Part shown: one piece after another, positions 1-8,420 of the stretch | Position numbering within the stretch: position 1 is the stretch's first letter | Layout of the letters: each line of letters opens with the position of its first letter | DNA from: Rhodococcus sp. JCM 9791 | GTDB taxonomy: Bacteria > Actinomycetota > Actinomycetes > Mycobacteriales > Mycobacteriaceae | Assembly: GCA_001312645.1 (NCBI GenBank) | Contig: BBEG01000017.1 | Location: 1-34,155 of the forward strand | Length of the DNA stretch: 34,155 nucleotides | Reading direction: 5' to 3' | Notes under the pieces: generated by a model | What the model was told of the DNA's origin: nothing | The model's database searches: none | Seen by the model: the letters and a program-made list of their open reading frames with translations, nothing else | Translations under genes and position numbers: made by a program

Positions 1-585
1 CGCGGCCACGGCCACCAGTCCCAGCATGCCCAGCCCGTTCACCAGCACGCGTCGCCCTGACAGGTCACCGGCGCGTTCGAGGACAGCCATCACCGTGGCC
101 ACAGCACATCCGGCGGTGGCCGCGACGCCATCGTCGAGAGAAGAGGGCACCGGCACCACGGCCTGGCCCTCCCGTAGGAGGATGTGAGTGGCGTAGGTTC
201 CCGACAGTGGCCAGTCGCTCTCGAACGACTCGTGACCGATCTTCTGCACGCTCGTGCACTTGGCGGTGAGCCCGCGCCGACAGATCTCGCAGCGGCCGCA
301 GGACCGGGTCACGCCGAAGACCACCCGGGTCCCGGGGCTCACCGGGGAGCCGTCGACCAGGTGTCCCCTGTCGGTGCTGACCACCACGCCGACGCCCTCG
401 TGCCCGAGAACCGACGGGCACGGAGCCTCACGTCGTCCGTTGACGGTATGCCGGTCCGAACCGCACACCGTGGCCGCGGTGAGACGCACCAATGTCTCTC
501 CGGGTCCCGGCTCGGGAAGGGGCATTTCGATGGTGCCGAAGTCTGTGCCGCCGCGCCACAGAACGGCGTGCGCTGTCGCCGTCAC
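1..585 (-). CDS. Zinc-dependent alcohol dehydrogenase, phosphonate-associated (3' end beyond window)
   Basis: This is the N-terminal 195 residues of a medium-chain zinc alcohol dehydrogenase that runs off the left edge. Visible features are VCGSDRH near residue 41 (catalytic-zinc Cys), the GHEGVGVV segment near residue 62, a structural-zinc cluster CGRCEICRRGLTAKC near residues 96-110, and the Rossmann turn GLGMLGL near residue 186. The start is the GTG at 585; it overlaps the stop of the upstream phosphonatase-like gene by four bases (GTGA), so the two are translationally coupled. It resembles the alcohol dehydrogenase family repeatedly found in phosphonate catabolism loci (TIGR03366 type). 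The exact substrate is unknown; a hydroxy- or aldehyde-bearing intermediate of phosphonate breakdown is an inference from context. Confidence 0.85.
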   Translation of the reverse strand, partial: MTATAHAVLWRGGTDFGTIEMPLPEPGPGETLVRLTAATVCGSDRHTVNGRREAPCPSVLGHEGVGVVVSTDRGHLVDGSPVSPGTRVVFGVTRSCGRCEICRRGLTAKCTSVQKIGHESFESDWPLSGTYATHILLREGQAVVPVPSSLDDGVAATAGCAVATVMAVLERAGDLSGRRVLVNGLGMLGLVAVAA

Positions 586-1265
586 CGGACTTCCCTCGCC
601 ATGACAGTGTGCGATGGGAGGTCGGCAACGGACCCGAGCACCAGATCGGCATCCAGAGCGTCGAAGTCCGCGCGGGTCAGGTGCCCGGTGAGCACACCGA
701 TGGAGGTCACTCCGGCGCGCCGGGCCGATTCCACGTCGGAGGCGGTGTCTCCTGCACTGACGACGGCGGCCGTGTCGTGCACGTCCAGATGGGCCATGAC
801 CGCCTGGATCAGGAAGGGCTCGGGACGACCGACGGGCACTTCGTCGCCGGCCACGATGTGGTCGATGATCTCCCCCTCCTTCCAGCCGAGAGAATCCAGG
901 ATCAAGTCTGCGATCTCCCGGGAGAATCCGGTTGTCAGGCCGATCTTGATGCCGTTCGCCTTCAGCTCGCGCAGGGCCTCTTCGACGCCCGCGAGAGGCG
1001 TCGGCGGGGTGTCGGTGTAGGTCTGCCGCAACTCTTCGCGGAACCAGGCCCAGGCTTGCTCGACCAGGATCTCGTCGGCGTCAACACCGCCGAGCTTCAG
1101 CAGATTCTCGATGGCCCACCGCTTCTCGGTGCCCATCCACTGCTGGAATTCCTCGTCGGTGTAGGTCGCTCCGTGGCGCTCGGTGGACTCGCGTAGGACG
1201 CGGTATACCTCGTCGCGGTCATCGATGGTGGTGCCTGCCATGTCGAGGATGGCGAGTTCGATCAT
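582..1265 (-). CDS. PhnX-like phosphonatase, HAD superfamily
   Basis: The 227-residue protein is a haloacid-dehalogenase hydrolase of the phosphonatase type. It has the DMAGTT variant of HAD motif I at residues 8-13 (typical HADs have DxDxT). MGTEK at 44-48 places Lys48 where phosphonatase forms its Schiff base. VGRPEP at 145-150 gives Arg in place of the usual HAD lysine, and GDTASD at 172-177 is the acidic metal-binding motif. These match PhnX relatives (TIGR03351 type) that cleave the C-P bond of a phosphono-aldehyde. No PhnW aminotransferase is present; the FAD oxidoreductase at 4949-6068 probably supplies the aldehyde instead. The gene follows phnE by 52 bases with a good AAAGAGAAG ribosome site, and it is intact. 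The true substrate may be a relative of phosphonoacetaldehyde. Confidence 0.85.
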   Translation of the reverse strand: MIELAILDMAGTTIDDRDEVYRVLRESTERHGATYTDEEFQQWMGTEKRWAIENLLKLGGVDADEILVEQAWAWFREELRQTYTDTPPTPLAGVEEALRELKANGIKIGLTTGFSREIADLILDSLGWKEGEIIDHIVAGDEVPVGRPEPFLIQAVMAHLDVHDTAAVVSAGDTASDVESARRAGVTSIGVLTGHLTRADFDALDADLVLGSVADLPSHTVMAREVR

Positions 1266-1317
1266 GATGTCTTCTCTTTCGTGCAGTTCGGGTAGGAAGT
1301 GTTGTGGGGCAGATCGA

Positions 1318-2992
1318 TCAGCGGACCACCTTGCGCAGCCACATGGAGAGCGCCTCGACCGCCAGCACCACGGCGACCATGAGGATGAGGATCGTGGTCA
1401 CCACGTCGAACTGGTTGACGCGGGAAGCGTTGAGGAGCAGGAATCCGATGCCGCCGGCGCCGACGACGCCCAGCAGGGTGGCGGAGCGGATGTTGGAGTC
1501 CAGGAGGTACATGGTGTGGGCGATGAAGGCCGGTGCGGACTGCCGGAGCGTCGCGCCGAAGAACACCTGGATCTCGGAGGCCCCGGCGGTGCGCAGGGCG
1601 TCCTGGACGTCGGTGTCGGTCTCTTCGAGTGAATCGGCAACGAGTTTGGAGAGCAGCCCGACCGCGCCCACCGCCAGGGCCAAGGTGCCTGCCACAGCGC
1701 CGAGACCGGAGACGACCACGAAGATGATGGCGAGGATCAGTTCCGGGATGCCGCGAACCACCACGATGAGCATGCGGAAGAAGGAGCGGACGGCCTTGTT
1801 CGCCACCACGTTGTTCGCGGCGAGGATACCGATCGGGATGGCCAGGACCGCTCCGATGAAGGTGGCTGCCAGCGCGATCTGGACAGTGACCAGCAGCTGC
1901 TCCACGAGCGTGCCGAGTGCGCCACCCGTCGATGGAGGTAGGAACAGCCCCAGCGTGTCGGGGAGTGCAAGCAGGCCGTCCCACAGGGCACCCATGGAGA
2001 TGTCGACGCGCCAGAGCGACGCCACCAGCAACACCACGATGGCGCCGCCGGACATGAACCTCCGAACCCGTGCCGCAGTCCACGGCGGGGTCAGACGCAG
2101 GTCGCCCGACAGACCGGCTGCACCGCGGTTGAACAGCCGGTCGGACCACGTACCTCCTACCACCGCTCCACCGGATCGCTTCATGATGGCGGCTCGGATT
2201 GCCCCGGAGAGCAGTTCGACTGCGATGCAGAGAATCAGCACGAGCAGGGCCAAAGCCATGCCTCGCTGGTAATCCAGGGTCCGGAGTGCGTCGGCGATGG
2301 CCAGACCGATCCCGCCTACCCCGACATAACCCAGCAGCACCGATGTGCGCAGGTTGATGTCGAAGCGGTGCAGGGCGGTTGCCACGATCTGAGGCAAGAG
2401 CACTTGGGGGATGGCCGAGAAGATCTGCTGACCGCGACTGCCACCGGCGGATTCGATCGACTCGCGGGGGCCGTCGTCGAGTTCCTCGATCGCGTCTGCA
2501 TAGAGTTTGCCGACCATGCCCACGGAGTGGATGCCCATGGCGAGGATGCCGGCCGTCGCGCCCAGCCCGAACATACGCAGGAACACGATGGCCAACACAA
2601 GGTCCGGGACGCGCGGGCCAGGACGATCAGCGTGCGGGCAGTGCCTGCGAGAGACGACCCCTCGTGGTGGCCTTCGCGGCAGCCAGAGCCAGTGGGACGG
2701 ACAACACTACGGCCAGGAACGTGGCCAGGAACACGATGGCCAGGGTCTCGAAGATCAGACTCACCGTCTCGGCCACCGGCGGGAAGTCGAGGGGGAACAT
2801 CCGCTGGATGAAGGCGACACCGTTGTCCAGTGATCTGGCAATGGTCGCGAGGTTGATTCCGAGCGAATCGACCGACAAGACACCGGCGACCACGAGGACG
2901 ATCATGACCAGCGCGGCCGCAACGGACCCGACTCGCGGGGCGGGTCTCGGAGGGAATTCGACGGGGGATTTCCGGGTAGCGGTCGTGTTCAC
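1318..2992 (-). CDS. phnE: Phosphonate ABC transporter permease, tandem PhnE-PhnE fusion (two frame breaks)
   Basis: Read through two one-base losses (near 2637 and near 2610) this is a membrane protein of about 558 residues. It holds two consecutive PhnE-type permease domains, each with several hydrophobic segments and a recognisable loop: LARAVPDLVLAIVFLRMFG (after restoring a G) in the first and VVRGIPELILAIIFVVVSG in the second. Each domain later carries a GVGGIG or GAGGIG motif. Most PhnE proteins are half this size, so this is one polypeptide doing the work of a permease dimer. The GTG start at 2992 overlaps the phnC stop by four bases. At each break, adding one G (ctGGccc, gcGGtcc) restores family sequence, so assembly error is more likely than inactivation. 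Confidence 0.85.
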
Positions 2993-3803
2993 TGCCGACC
3001 ACCATGGCCGGCCAGGGCCATCCCGGAGACACTGGTGTAGATCTGTGACGCTTCCTCGGCATGCAGACCCCCGGTGGTCTGGTCCAGGACGATCCGCCCA
3101 CTGCGCAGTCCGACGATGCGGTCGGCGAAGTCGATGGCGAGCTGCACCTGGTGCAGCGAGGCAATCACCGTCAGCTGGTTCTCGGACGAAATCTCTTGGA
3201 GCAGACCCATGACTTCCCTGGCGGATACCGGGTCGAGGGACGCCACCGGTTCGTCCGCCAGGAGGACCTTGGGATGCTGCATGAGCGCTCGCGCGATGGC
3301 CACGCGTTGCTGCTGACCGCCGGACAGCGTGTCGGCACGCTGGTAGCCCGGTCGGCGAGACCCACGCGGTCCAGCTTCTCGAGTGCCTCCCGTCGCACGC
3401 TCTCGGGATACATCATCAGCGACAGCCGGGGACCGACGAGCGATCCGAGTCGGCCGGTGCACACGTTCTCGAGCACGGACATCGGACCAATTAGGTTGAA
3501 ATGCTGGAATATCACGGCGATCTCACGTCGAAGTGTCCGCAAGGACCTGCCCCGCAAGGACGCCACGTCCTGGCCGAGGACCGAGACGGAGCCGGATGTC
3601 GGGCGATGCAATCCATTGAGGTGCCGGAGCAGGGTTGACTTGCCCGAGCCGGACAGGCCGAGCAGCACGGTGATGGCACCGGTGCGGAACTCCGTGGTGA
3701 CGTCGTCGAGGCCGAGGACGCCTGCGCCGAAGTCCTTGGTCACATGCTCGAGTCGCACGGCCGGGCGGGGCCGGGCGTCGGTGTCCGCAAGGGGGTTGTT
3801 CAT
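2989..3803 (-). CDS. phnC: Phosphonate ABC transporter ATP-binding protein (one frame break)
   Basis: This is the ATPase of the phosphonate importer, about 271 residues when read through one lost base near 3346. Walker A is GLSGSGKST, the Q-loop is VIFQHFNLI, the signature is LSGGQQQR and Walker B is VLLADEP followed by ASLDP; a switch-loop ASLHQ is also present. The frame break lies between ...VGLADRA and YQRADTLSGG, just before the signature, and adding one C restores the family sequence. I chose the ATG at 3803 because AAGGA sits eight bases upstream; an ATG at 3830 in the same frame has no clear ribosome site. It lies between phnD and phnE and belongs to the same operon. Confidence 0.88.
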
Positions 3804-3836
3804 GGTCAGGTCCTTGATGGCAGTGGTCATGCCAGG

Positions 3837-4775
3837 TCAGTTGATGCTGTGGCAGGCTGCGGCATCGGTGGCAGCGCAGATTTCACGGATCGCGTCGAAA
3901 TCGGTGTCATCGACCGGCAGGTAGCCGTACTCGATCTCCTCGGGCAGGACGCACTCCCCCTCGGAGGCGCAGATGCCCGCCGCGACCAGCGCCGGCTTGT
4001 TGGCCTTCTCGCGGATGACCGTGGAGATCTGCTCGGCCACAGCGGGATCGAGAGTGTCGAGGTTCAGGGCGATCGGGTCTTCGGGGATCGGCTCGGACTC
4101 CCAGACGGACCGCAGGGCACCGTCGTCGACCTGACCGGACGTGACCAGCGTGTTGAGCATGGTGTCGTGAGCGAAAGCGGCGTCGCACGAGCCGGATTCG
4201 AGTGAGAGCAGCGAAGCGTCGTGGCCACCGGCAAGGACTGCTTCGAGGTCCGTCTCCAGGTTGATACCCTCATTCATCAGGCCCTCCATGGGGACCAGAT
4301 AGCCGGACGTCGAGGCCGCATCCACGAAGCACACGGTCCGGCCACGAAGGTCGTTGAGGCCCTTGATATCGGAATCAGCGCGAACGTACGCCAGCGAGGT
4401 GTAGGCCGGCTGCTGGGCGGGGTCGCCGGTAGGCGCGGCGACGGCGTCGATGTTCACGCCCGAGTCCTTGGCGATGACATAGGAGAACGGACCGTAGGAC
4501 GCGATGTCGATCTGCCCGGCGCGCTGCCCCTCGATGACCGCGGCGTAGTCGGAGGCGTTCTGGAACTCGACGTCGAGACCGGTTTCCTGCTCGATGAGCG
4601 ATGTGATGTTCGAGTAATCGCTTTCCAGGGACGAGGACGACTCGGCCGGGATTGCCGCGAACGTGATGGTCTCATCGCCGGTCCCGCTGCCGCACGCAGC
4701 CAGGATAGGAACAGTGGCCGAAGCGAGGACGACGGCGCGAACAGCAGTCGATTTCGGGGAGAAGAAGGTCTTCAC
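3837..4775 (-). CDS. phnD: Phosphonate ABC transporter substrate-binding lipoprotein
   Basis: This intact 312-residue protein is a PhnD-type periplasmic-binding lipoprotein that captures phosphonates (or phosphite/phosphate esters) for the PhnCE importer. It begins with a basic stretch, a hydrophobic signal and the lipobox LAAC, so the mature protein is lipid-anchored. Typical PhnD segments follow: FAAIPAESSSSLESDY, ASYGPFSYVIA, AYTSLAYVRADSDIKGLNDLRGRTVCFVD (split here by region), and STSGYLVP. The GTG at 4775 is preferred because it places the signal peptide at the N-terminus; upstream in-frame ATG codons would add an unlikely hydrophilic extension. It heads the phnD-phnC-phnE unit. A perfect palindrome at 4882-4893, 106 bases upstream, is the likely repressor site. 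Confidence 0.9.
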   Translation of the reverse strand: MKTFFSPKSTAVRAVVLASATVPILAACGSGTGDETITFAAIPAESSSSLESDYSNITSLIEQETGLDVEFQNASDYAAVIEGQRAGQIDIASYGPFSYVIAKDSGVNIDAVAAPTGDPAQQPAYTSLAYVRADSDIKGLNDLRGRTVCFVDAASTSGYLVPMEGLMNEGINLETDLEAVLAGGHDASLLSLESGSCDAAFAHDTMLNTLVTSGQVDDGALRSVWESEPIPEDPIALNLDTLDPAVAEQISTVIREKANKPALVAAGICASEGECVLPEEIEYGYLPVDDTDFDAIREICAATDAAACHSIN

Positions 4776-4881
4776 AGGTTTCTTTCTGAGGGGGGCTCGG
4801 AGCCGTGCGTTCCGCATTCGAACAGCAGTGGGGGAACAGCCCGGTGATGTCGGGTTCCAGTGTGCCGCATCGTGAGTCAAC

Positions 4882-4893
4882 ATGTATATACAT
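4882..4893. promoter_or_regulatory. Palindromic operator ATGTATATACAT upstream of phnD
   Basis: A perfect 12-base inverted repeat lies between the end of the FAD oxidoreductase gene (4949) and the phnD start (4775), where the phnDCE promoter must be. A near-identical copy is at 6107-6118 and a partial copy before the GntR-family gene. The core is close to the published PhnF operator of Mycobacterium smegmatis (TGGTATAGACCA). Binding by the adjacent regulator is inferred. Confidence 0.7.
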
Positions 4894-4948
4894 ATTGGGC
4901 CGGTTCATGAAGTGTTCACCGAGCGCTCATCGACCGGCCACGCGTGGG

Positions 4949-6068
4949 TCAGAAGCCGGGTACGGAGCCACCGTTCAGCGCAAGGTCGGCGATTCCGAAA
5001 GACAGGGTCATGCCGATCCCGGACGTGACGACGGCGACTGTGGTGCGCTGATCGGGGCGCTCGAGCACGAGGTTGGTCGAGCGACTGTCGGCGTAACGGC
5101 CCAGCCAGCGCTGACGAACGACCGGGGCCGTGATTCCGAGGATTTCCGTGGCGCGTGCAAGCAACAGGTTTCCGACACGTTCGTCGATGAACGGCTCCGG
5201 GCTCGCCGCATAGGCGTGACTGTCTCCGATGAGCAACCCATCCGCCAGACCCGTCACCATCAGGTTCGCAATGCACTCGACCAGTTCCGGCTCCCGTTCG
5301 GCCAGCTCGCGGCGAAGTTCCGGTGCGGATGGCATGGCGGTGAAGCCTTCGTACCGGGCGAGGGAGGTGCCGGTCAGCATTGCGAGATCCGCCGGAACGG
5401 CGTGCGGCCGGTCGATCAGGGACATGACGAGCGTGCAGGTTCGCACCTCGTGACTCTCGGCGAGGTCGGGGAACAGGTGCTGAGCCGGTAACCGGGGCAC
5501 ACCACGATCTGCGAGGCCGTGTAATCGCCGCGGTTCGTCTCCGCGACACCGTCGGCCACGGCGGTGACCTGGGTACTCCAAGCGAAGTCGACCCCCTGCG
5601 CCGCGAGCCAGCGAGCCAGCACGGGCGCCGCCTCACGCGGGTTCACCCTCATATCCCGCGGCAGGTGCACCCCGGAAAGCGCTGCCAGACCGGGGTTTCC
5701 GATGGCGTCAGCCACTTCGACTCCACTCAGGGAGGTGACCCGATCGGGGCCGCGATGCTCGGCGAACTCTCGCAGGACCTGATGCTCGGCCTCCGTGGTC
5801 GCCGGGATATACGTACCACCTTCCGATGCCCAGAAGCCGGCCTGCTCGGCCGCGTTCACCCAGCCCGACCTGCACGATCGGCGACGCCTTGTATGAGGTC
5901 CGCCTGGCCGGTGAAGCAGGCGTGACCGAAGTTCTGGATCGAGGAACCGACGGGGCGGTCATCGCTGTCGATGACGCGGACGGACCGACCCTGCTCGTGA
6001 GCCAGGAATGCGGTGGCAAGGCCGATGATGCCGGAGCCGATGACAAGAAGGTCGGAGTGATTACGCAT
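4949..6068 (-). CDS. FAD-dependent amine oxidoreductase of phosphonate loci (two frame breaks)
   Basis: Read through two one-base losses (near 5870 and near 5486) this is a DAO-family flavoprotein of about 373 residues. The N-terminus has the dinucleotide-binding motif LLVIGSGIIGLATAFLA followed by the acidic end of the second strand (RVIDSD). The middle contains SSIQNFGHACFTGQ. The C-terminal part contains VTSGIGMTLSFGIAD, the usual second FAD contact. It matches the subfamily found beside phosphonatase-like genes (TIGR03364 type), thought to oxidatively deaminate an aminophosphonate or N-alkylated aminophosphonate to the aldehyde cleaved by the PhnX-like enzyme. It begins at the ATG at 6068, downstream of operator 6107-6118. 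A TACTAT sequence (minus strand) ends six bases before the ATG, so a leaderless transcript is possible. Confidence 0.82.
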
Positions 6069-6106
6069 TCGACGATAGTATGAGCACTCGACACCTCATT
6101 CAGTAC

Positions 6107-6118
6107 ATGTATAGACAT
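6107..6118. promoter_or_regulatory. Operator ATGTATAGACAT upstream of the FAD oxidoreductase
   Basis: This 12-base near-palindrome differs by one base from the copy at 4882-4893. Its inner GTATAGAC is identical to the core of the mycobacterial PhnF operator. It sits 38 bases before the oxidoreductase start and about 120 bases before the divergent regulator gene, so it may act on both. Confidence 0.7.
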
Positions 6119-6194
6119 ATTTGCTGGCTGTTCACCCACATTTCACCACACCCTCCGGATCATGAACCGTTGCCCCAGCACAGCAAACATTTAC

Positions 6195-6204
6195 TGTATA
6201 TATA
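6195..6204. promoter_or_regulatory. Partial operator TGTATATATA before the GntR-family gene
   Basis: TGTATATA is shared with the operator at 4882-4893, but the right arm is degenerate. It lies 33 bases upstream of the regulator start and overlaps a TATATA that could be the -10 box. Autorepression is a reasonable inference. Confidence 0.45.
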
Positions 6205-6236
6205 AGTCGTCACCGGAAGAGGGAGTACGAACCACC

Positions 6237-6986
6237 ATGGGGACCACGCTTCAGCAACATCAAGAGATCGCGGCCTTCCTCCGGAACGCCATCAGCCGCA
6301 AGGAGTTCGCCCCCGGAGAACCGCTTCCCTCCGAGTCCGAGCTGTGCGAACGATTCCGCTCGTCCCGTGGGCCTGTTCGCCAGGCCATGGCCACGCTGCG
6401 CTCGGAGGGGTTGATTTCATCGGGTCGAGGGCGGCGGACCATCGTGCTCGACACGGTACCGACCCAGTCCTTCGACGGCGTGATCTCCTACTCGGAGTGG
6501 TGCCGCCAGTCGGGATTCGAACCGGGGCAGGTCACCCAGAGCGTCACACGCCGACCTGCAGACGAAGCGCTGGCCGCCTCCCTGGATATCGAACCGAAGT
6601 CCCCGGTGGTCTCGGTGTTCCGGCTTCGGCTCCTGAACGGCATGCCTGCCATGGTCGAACGCTTGAACTACCCCCTCGAGGTGGGGCTGCATCTCCTCAC
6701 CTTCGACACCGACTCCGGCTCCATCTACCAGCACCTGATCAGCTCCGGGGTGGATATCGACAACGCCACGCGCACCATCGACGCCATCGGTGCCGACGCG
6801 GACGATGCCCGACTCCTGGAAGTCACCGAAGGGACTCCGTTGCTGAGAGTCCGCCGCCGAGCATTCAGCAGCAATGGGAAGACGGTCGAATCCTCGGATG
6901 ACAGGTACCTGCCGGGGACAGCGAGCTTCACGCTGAACACGATCCGCGGAAACCCGTCCCCCCTGTCGATGGTGTCCGCCCGTTAG
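6237..6986 (+). CDS. phnF: GntR-family (HutC subfamily) regulator, PhnF-like
   Basis: This intact protein of 249 residues has an N-terminal winged helix (segments EIAAFLRNAISRKEFAPGE, LPSESELCERF, SRGPVRQAMATLRSEGLI) and a C-terminal UTRA ligand-binding domain (PVVSVFRLRLLNGMPAMVER and TPLLRVRRRAF are typical UTRA strands). HutC-type regulators usually release DNA on binding a pathway metabolite. It is divergent from the phosphonate genes, and its presumed operators match the published PhnF site core, so repression of the phosphonate locus is likely. The ATG at 6237 follows an AAGAGGGAG ribosome site; an in-frame ATG 75 bases upstream would place the palindrome inside the coding region. The symbol is by analogy; inducer and exact role are not shown. 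Confidence 0.85.
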   Translation: MGTTLQQHQEIAAFLRNAISRKEFAPGEPLPSESELCERFRSSRGPVRQAMATLRSEGLISSGRGRRTIVLDTVPTQSFDGVISYSEWCRQSGFEPGQVTQSVTRRPADEALAASLDIEPKSPVVSVFRLRLLNGMPAMVERLNYPLEVGLHLLTFDTDSGSIYQHLISSGVDIDNATRTIDAIGADADDARLLEVTEGTPLLRVRRRAFSSNGKTVESSDDRYLPGTASFTLNTIRGNPSPLSMVSAR

Positions 6987-7012
6987 TCACGATCTCTCCA
7001 TACCGAGCACGG

Positions 7013-7031
7013 GCACCGGATTCGTCGGTGC
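7013..7031 (+). terminator. Hairpin after the GntR-family gene
   Basis: GCACCG and CGGTGC form a 6-bp stem around a 7-base loop, 27 bases after the regulator stop. An outer GAGCAC/GTGCTC pairing is an alternative fold. There is no T-run, so terminator function is only probable. Confidence 0.4.
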
Positions 7032-7352
7032 TCTCCGGATCAAAGAAGTCCTACGCCAAGCGAAGAAGAGGTACATGCTGACCGCAGCGATCCTTTTCGG
7101 GATGCTCGCCCTGGCCATGTGAAGTGCGACCGAGATTGCGATCGTCCTCGAACCACGCCGCCCTGCTCACGGTATGGCAATCATCGCCTGCCTCGTAGCG
7201 ACATGGGTTTCATCGTTCTGCCCGTCGCGTGGCTGTCTCCAGAGTCGGACACCGCCGACATCGTCATCCCCGTCGGGATGCTGGTGATCCGGCGTTATCG
7301 AAGCGTGGTCGAGGCGATGATCGCCTCGTAGCACTTGCCTGCCGATACCACG
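7032..7352. other. Non-coding stretch between the phosphonate locus and the sugar cassette
   Basis: I see no convincing gene here. Short open frames exist on the + strand (a 15-codon hydrophobic one from 7077 and a 70-codon one from 7119), but neither has a good ribosome site or recognisable protein features. They may be decayed membrane-protein sequence. The downstream end lies 3' to the leftward DUF2804 gene, so a terminator would be expected here, but none is obvious. Confidence 0.5.
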
Positions 7353-8420
7353 TCACCAGCGGTTCCGGACATCCTCCGCCCACCCCACGATGTCCTCGAC
7401 GCGCACCCGAGCGCCGGTGTCATCCGCGACCGTGCCGGACCAATGGCCGAAACACTGGTGGGTGCGGGAGGAGAAGATCTTCAGGTCGGTGACGGACTTC
7501 TTCAGGTGGAACGGGGTGAAGGTGAGGTCGACGGTGTCGCCGGTGATCCGCCACGGCGCCATCCAGTCGCCCGGATCGTAGGTCCACACCAACTCTTCGC
7601 TGATCTTCGACAGATGCCCGTCGACGACCAGTGCGTTCTCCACCGATCCGGATCCGTCGGTCCACTTCCCACCGACTTGGATTCCGATCACCTTGCCGTC
7701 GGTGCGGCCGGATCCCGCGCCCCAGTTCCAGTGCACCGCGTACGGCCAGCGTCCGCGCCCATGGTCGAGCGTCGCCCACGACTCCCCTTCGGCACGTCCG
7801 AGACGACGCCGTCGACACGAATGGTCCCGGTGGCGGGCCGAGCGACGTCCTTGACGGTGTACTGGAACAGTCGATCGGTCCACGGCACGACGACACCGAG
7901 ACACTCGTGGCACTCCGGTCTCTGAGCAAGGATGTCGATCTCCACACGCTCGCCGCGCGCCCACAACCGCGTCCCGCCGTCGACCTCGTCGATATCGATC
8001 CGTACTTTCCCGGTGCGGGATCGAACCGGACCCTCACCGAGATTGGCCGGCAAGGTCGCGGTGCGGGGCAACCCGATGGCGTCGTATGCGATCGTTTCCC
8101 CGCTTGCCCGGTCGAGTAGCCAGATACCGTGCACTGCTGCGTAATCGATGTCGGACACCACGAGCGCGACCACATGGTCGGTGTGGTCACCGCCCAGTAC
8201 TCCCACCGCTTGTTGCGTCCTTTCCCCGCCCTGCCGCGGCCGATACCGTCGGTGGTGATCAGCGGTGTGCGCGTCCACCCGACCGCGCCGGGGTTCAGGC
8301 GTCCGTCGGGCCGGGTCAGGGGTACCGGATCGGTGATCTCCCGTTCCCGCACTGCGAGAGGTGATGCCGCTCCCCCGGCGGCGTGGTCGTGTCGGCCGCG
8401 CAACCGAAGGTTCGACGCAC
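7353..8420 (-). CDS. DUF2804 family protein (three frame breaks, start uncertain)
   Basis: Read through lost bases near 8353, 8176 and 7792, this is a protein of about 350 residues of family DUF2804, whose function is unknown. Diagnostic segments are ITDPVPLTRPDGRLNPGAVGW, GRNKRWEYWAVTTPTHVVAL and a C-terminal PYAVHWNWGAGSG. Upstream of ITDPVPL the natural sequence is probably TTTPPGERHHLSQVRERE, because adding one G at 8353 joins these segments. In the raw sequence a frame runs from the glycosidase gene straight into this one with no stop. The GTG at 8420 is one candidate start and the GTG at 8352 another. It is the last gene of the MFS-GH2-DUF2804 cassette, so a role near glycoside metabolism is possible. 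Confidence 0.75.

Noticed and set aside
1304-2272. Long open frame on the + strand opposite phnE
   Set aside because: It mirrors the codon structure of the leftward permease gene, is rich in Arg, Thr and Ser, has no family features and no ribosome site.
2590-2650. Programmed ribosomal frameshifting in phnE
   Set aside because: There is no slippery heptamer or downstream structure, and two separate breaks plus many similar breaks elsewhere point to lost bases.
7077-7331. Small hydrophobic frames after the phosphonate regulator
   Set aside because: The 15- and 70-codon frames lack ribosome sites and conserved features; at most decayed membrane-protein sequence.
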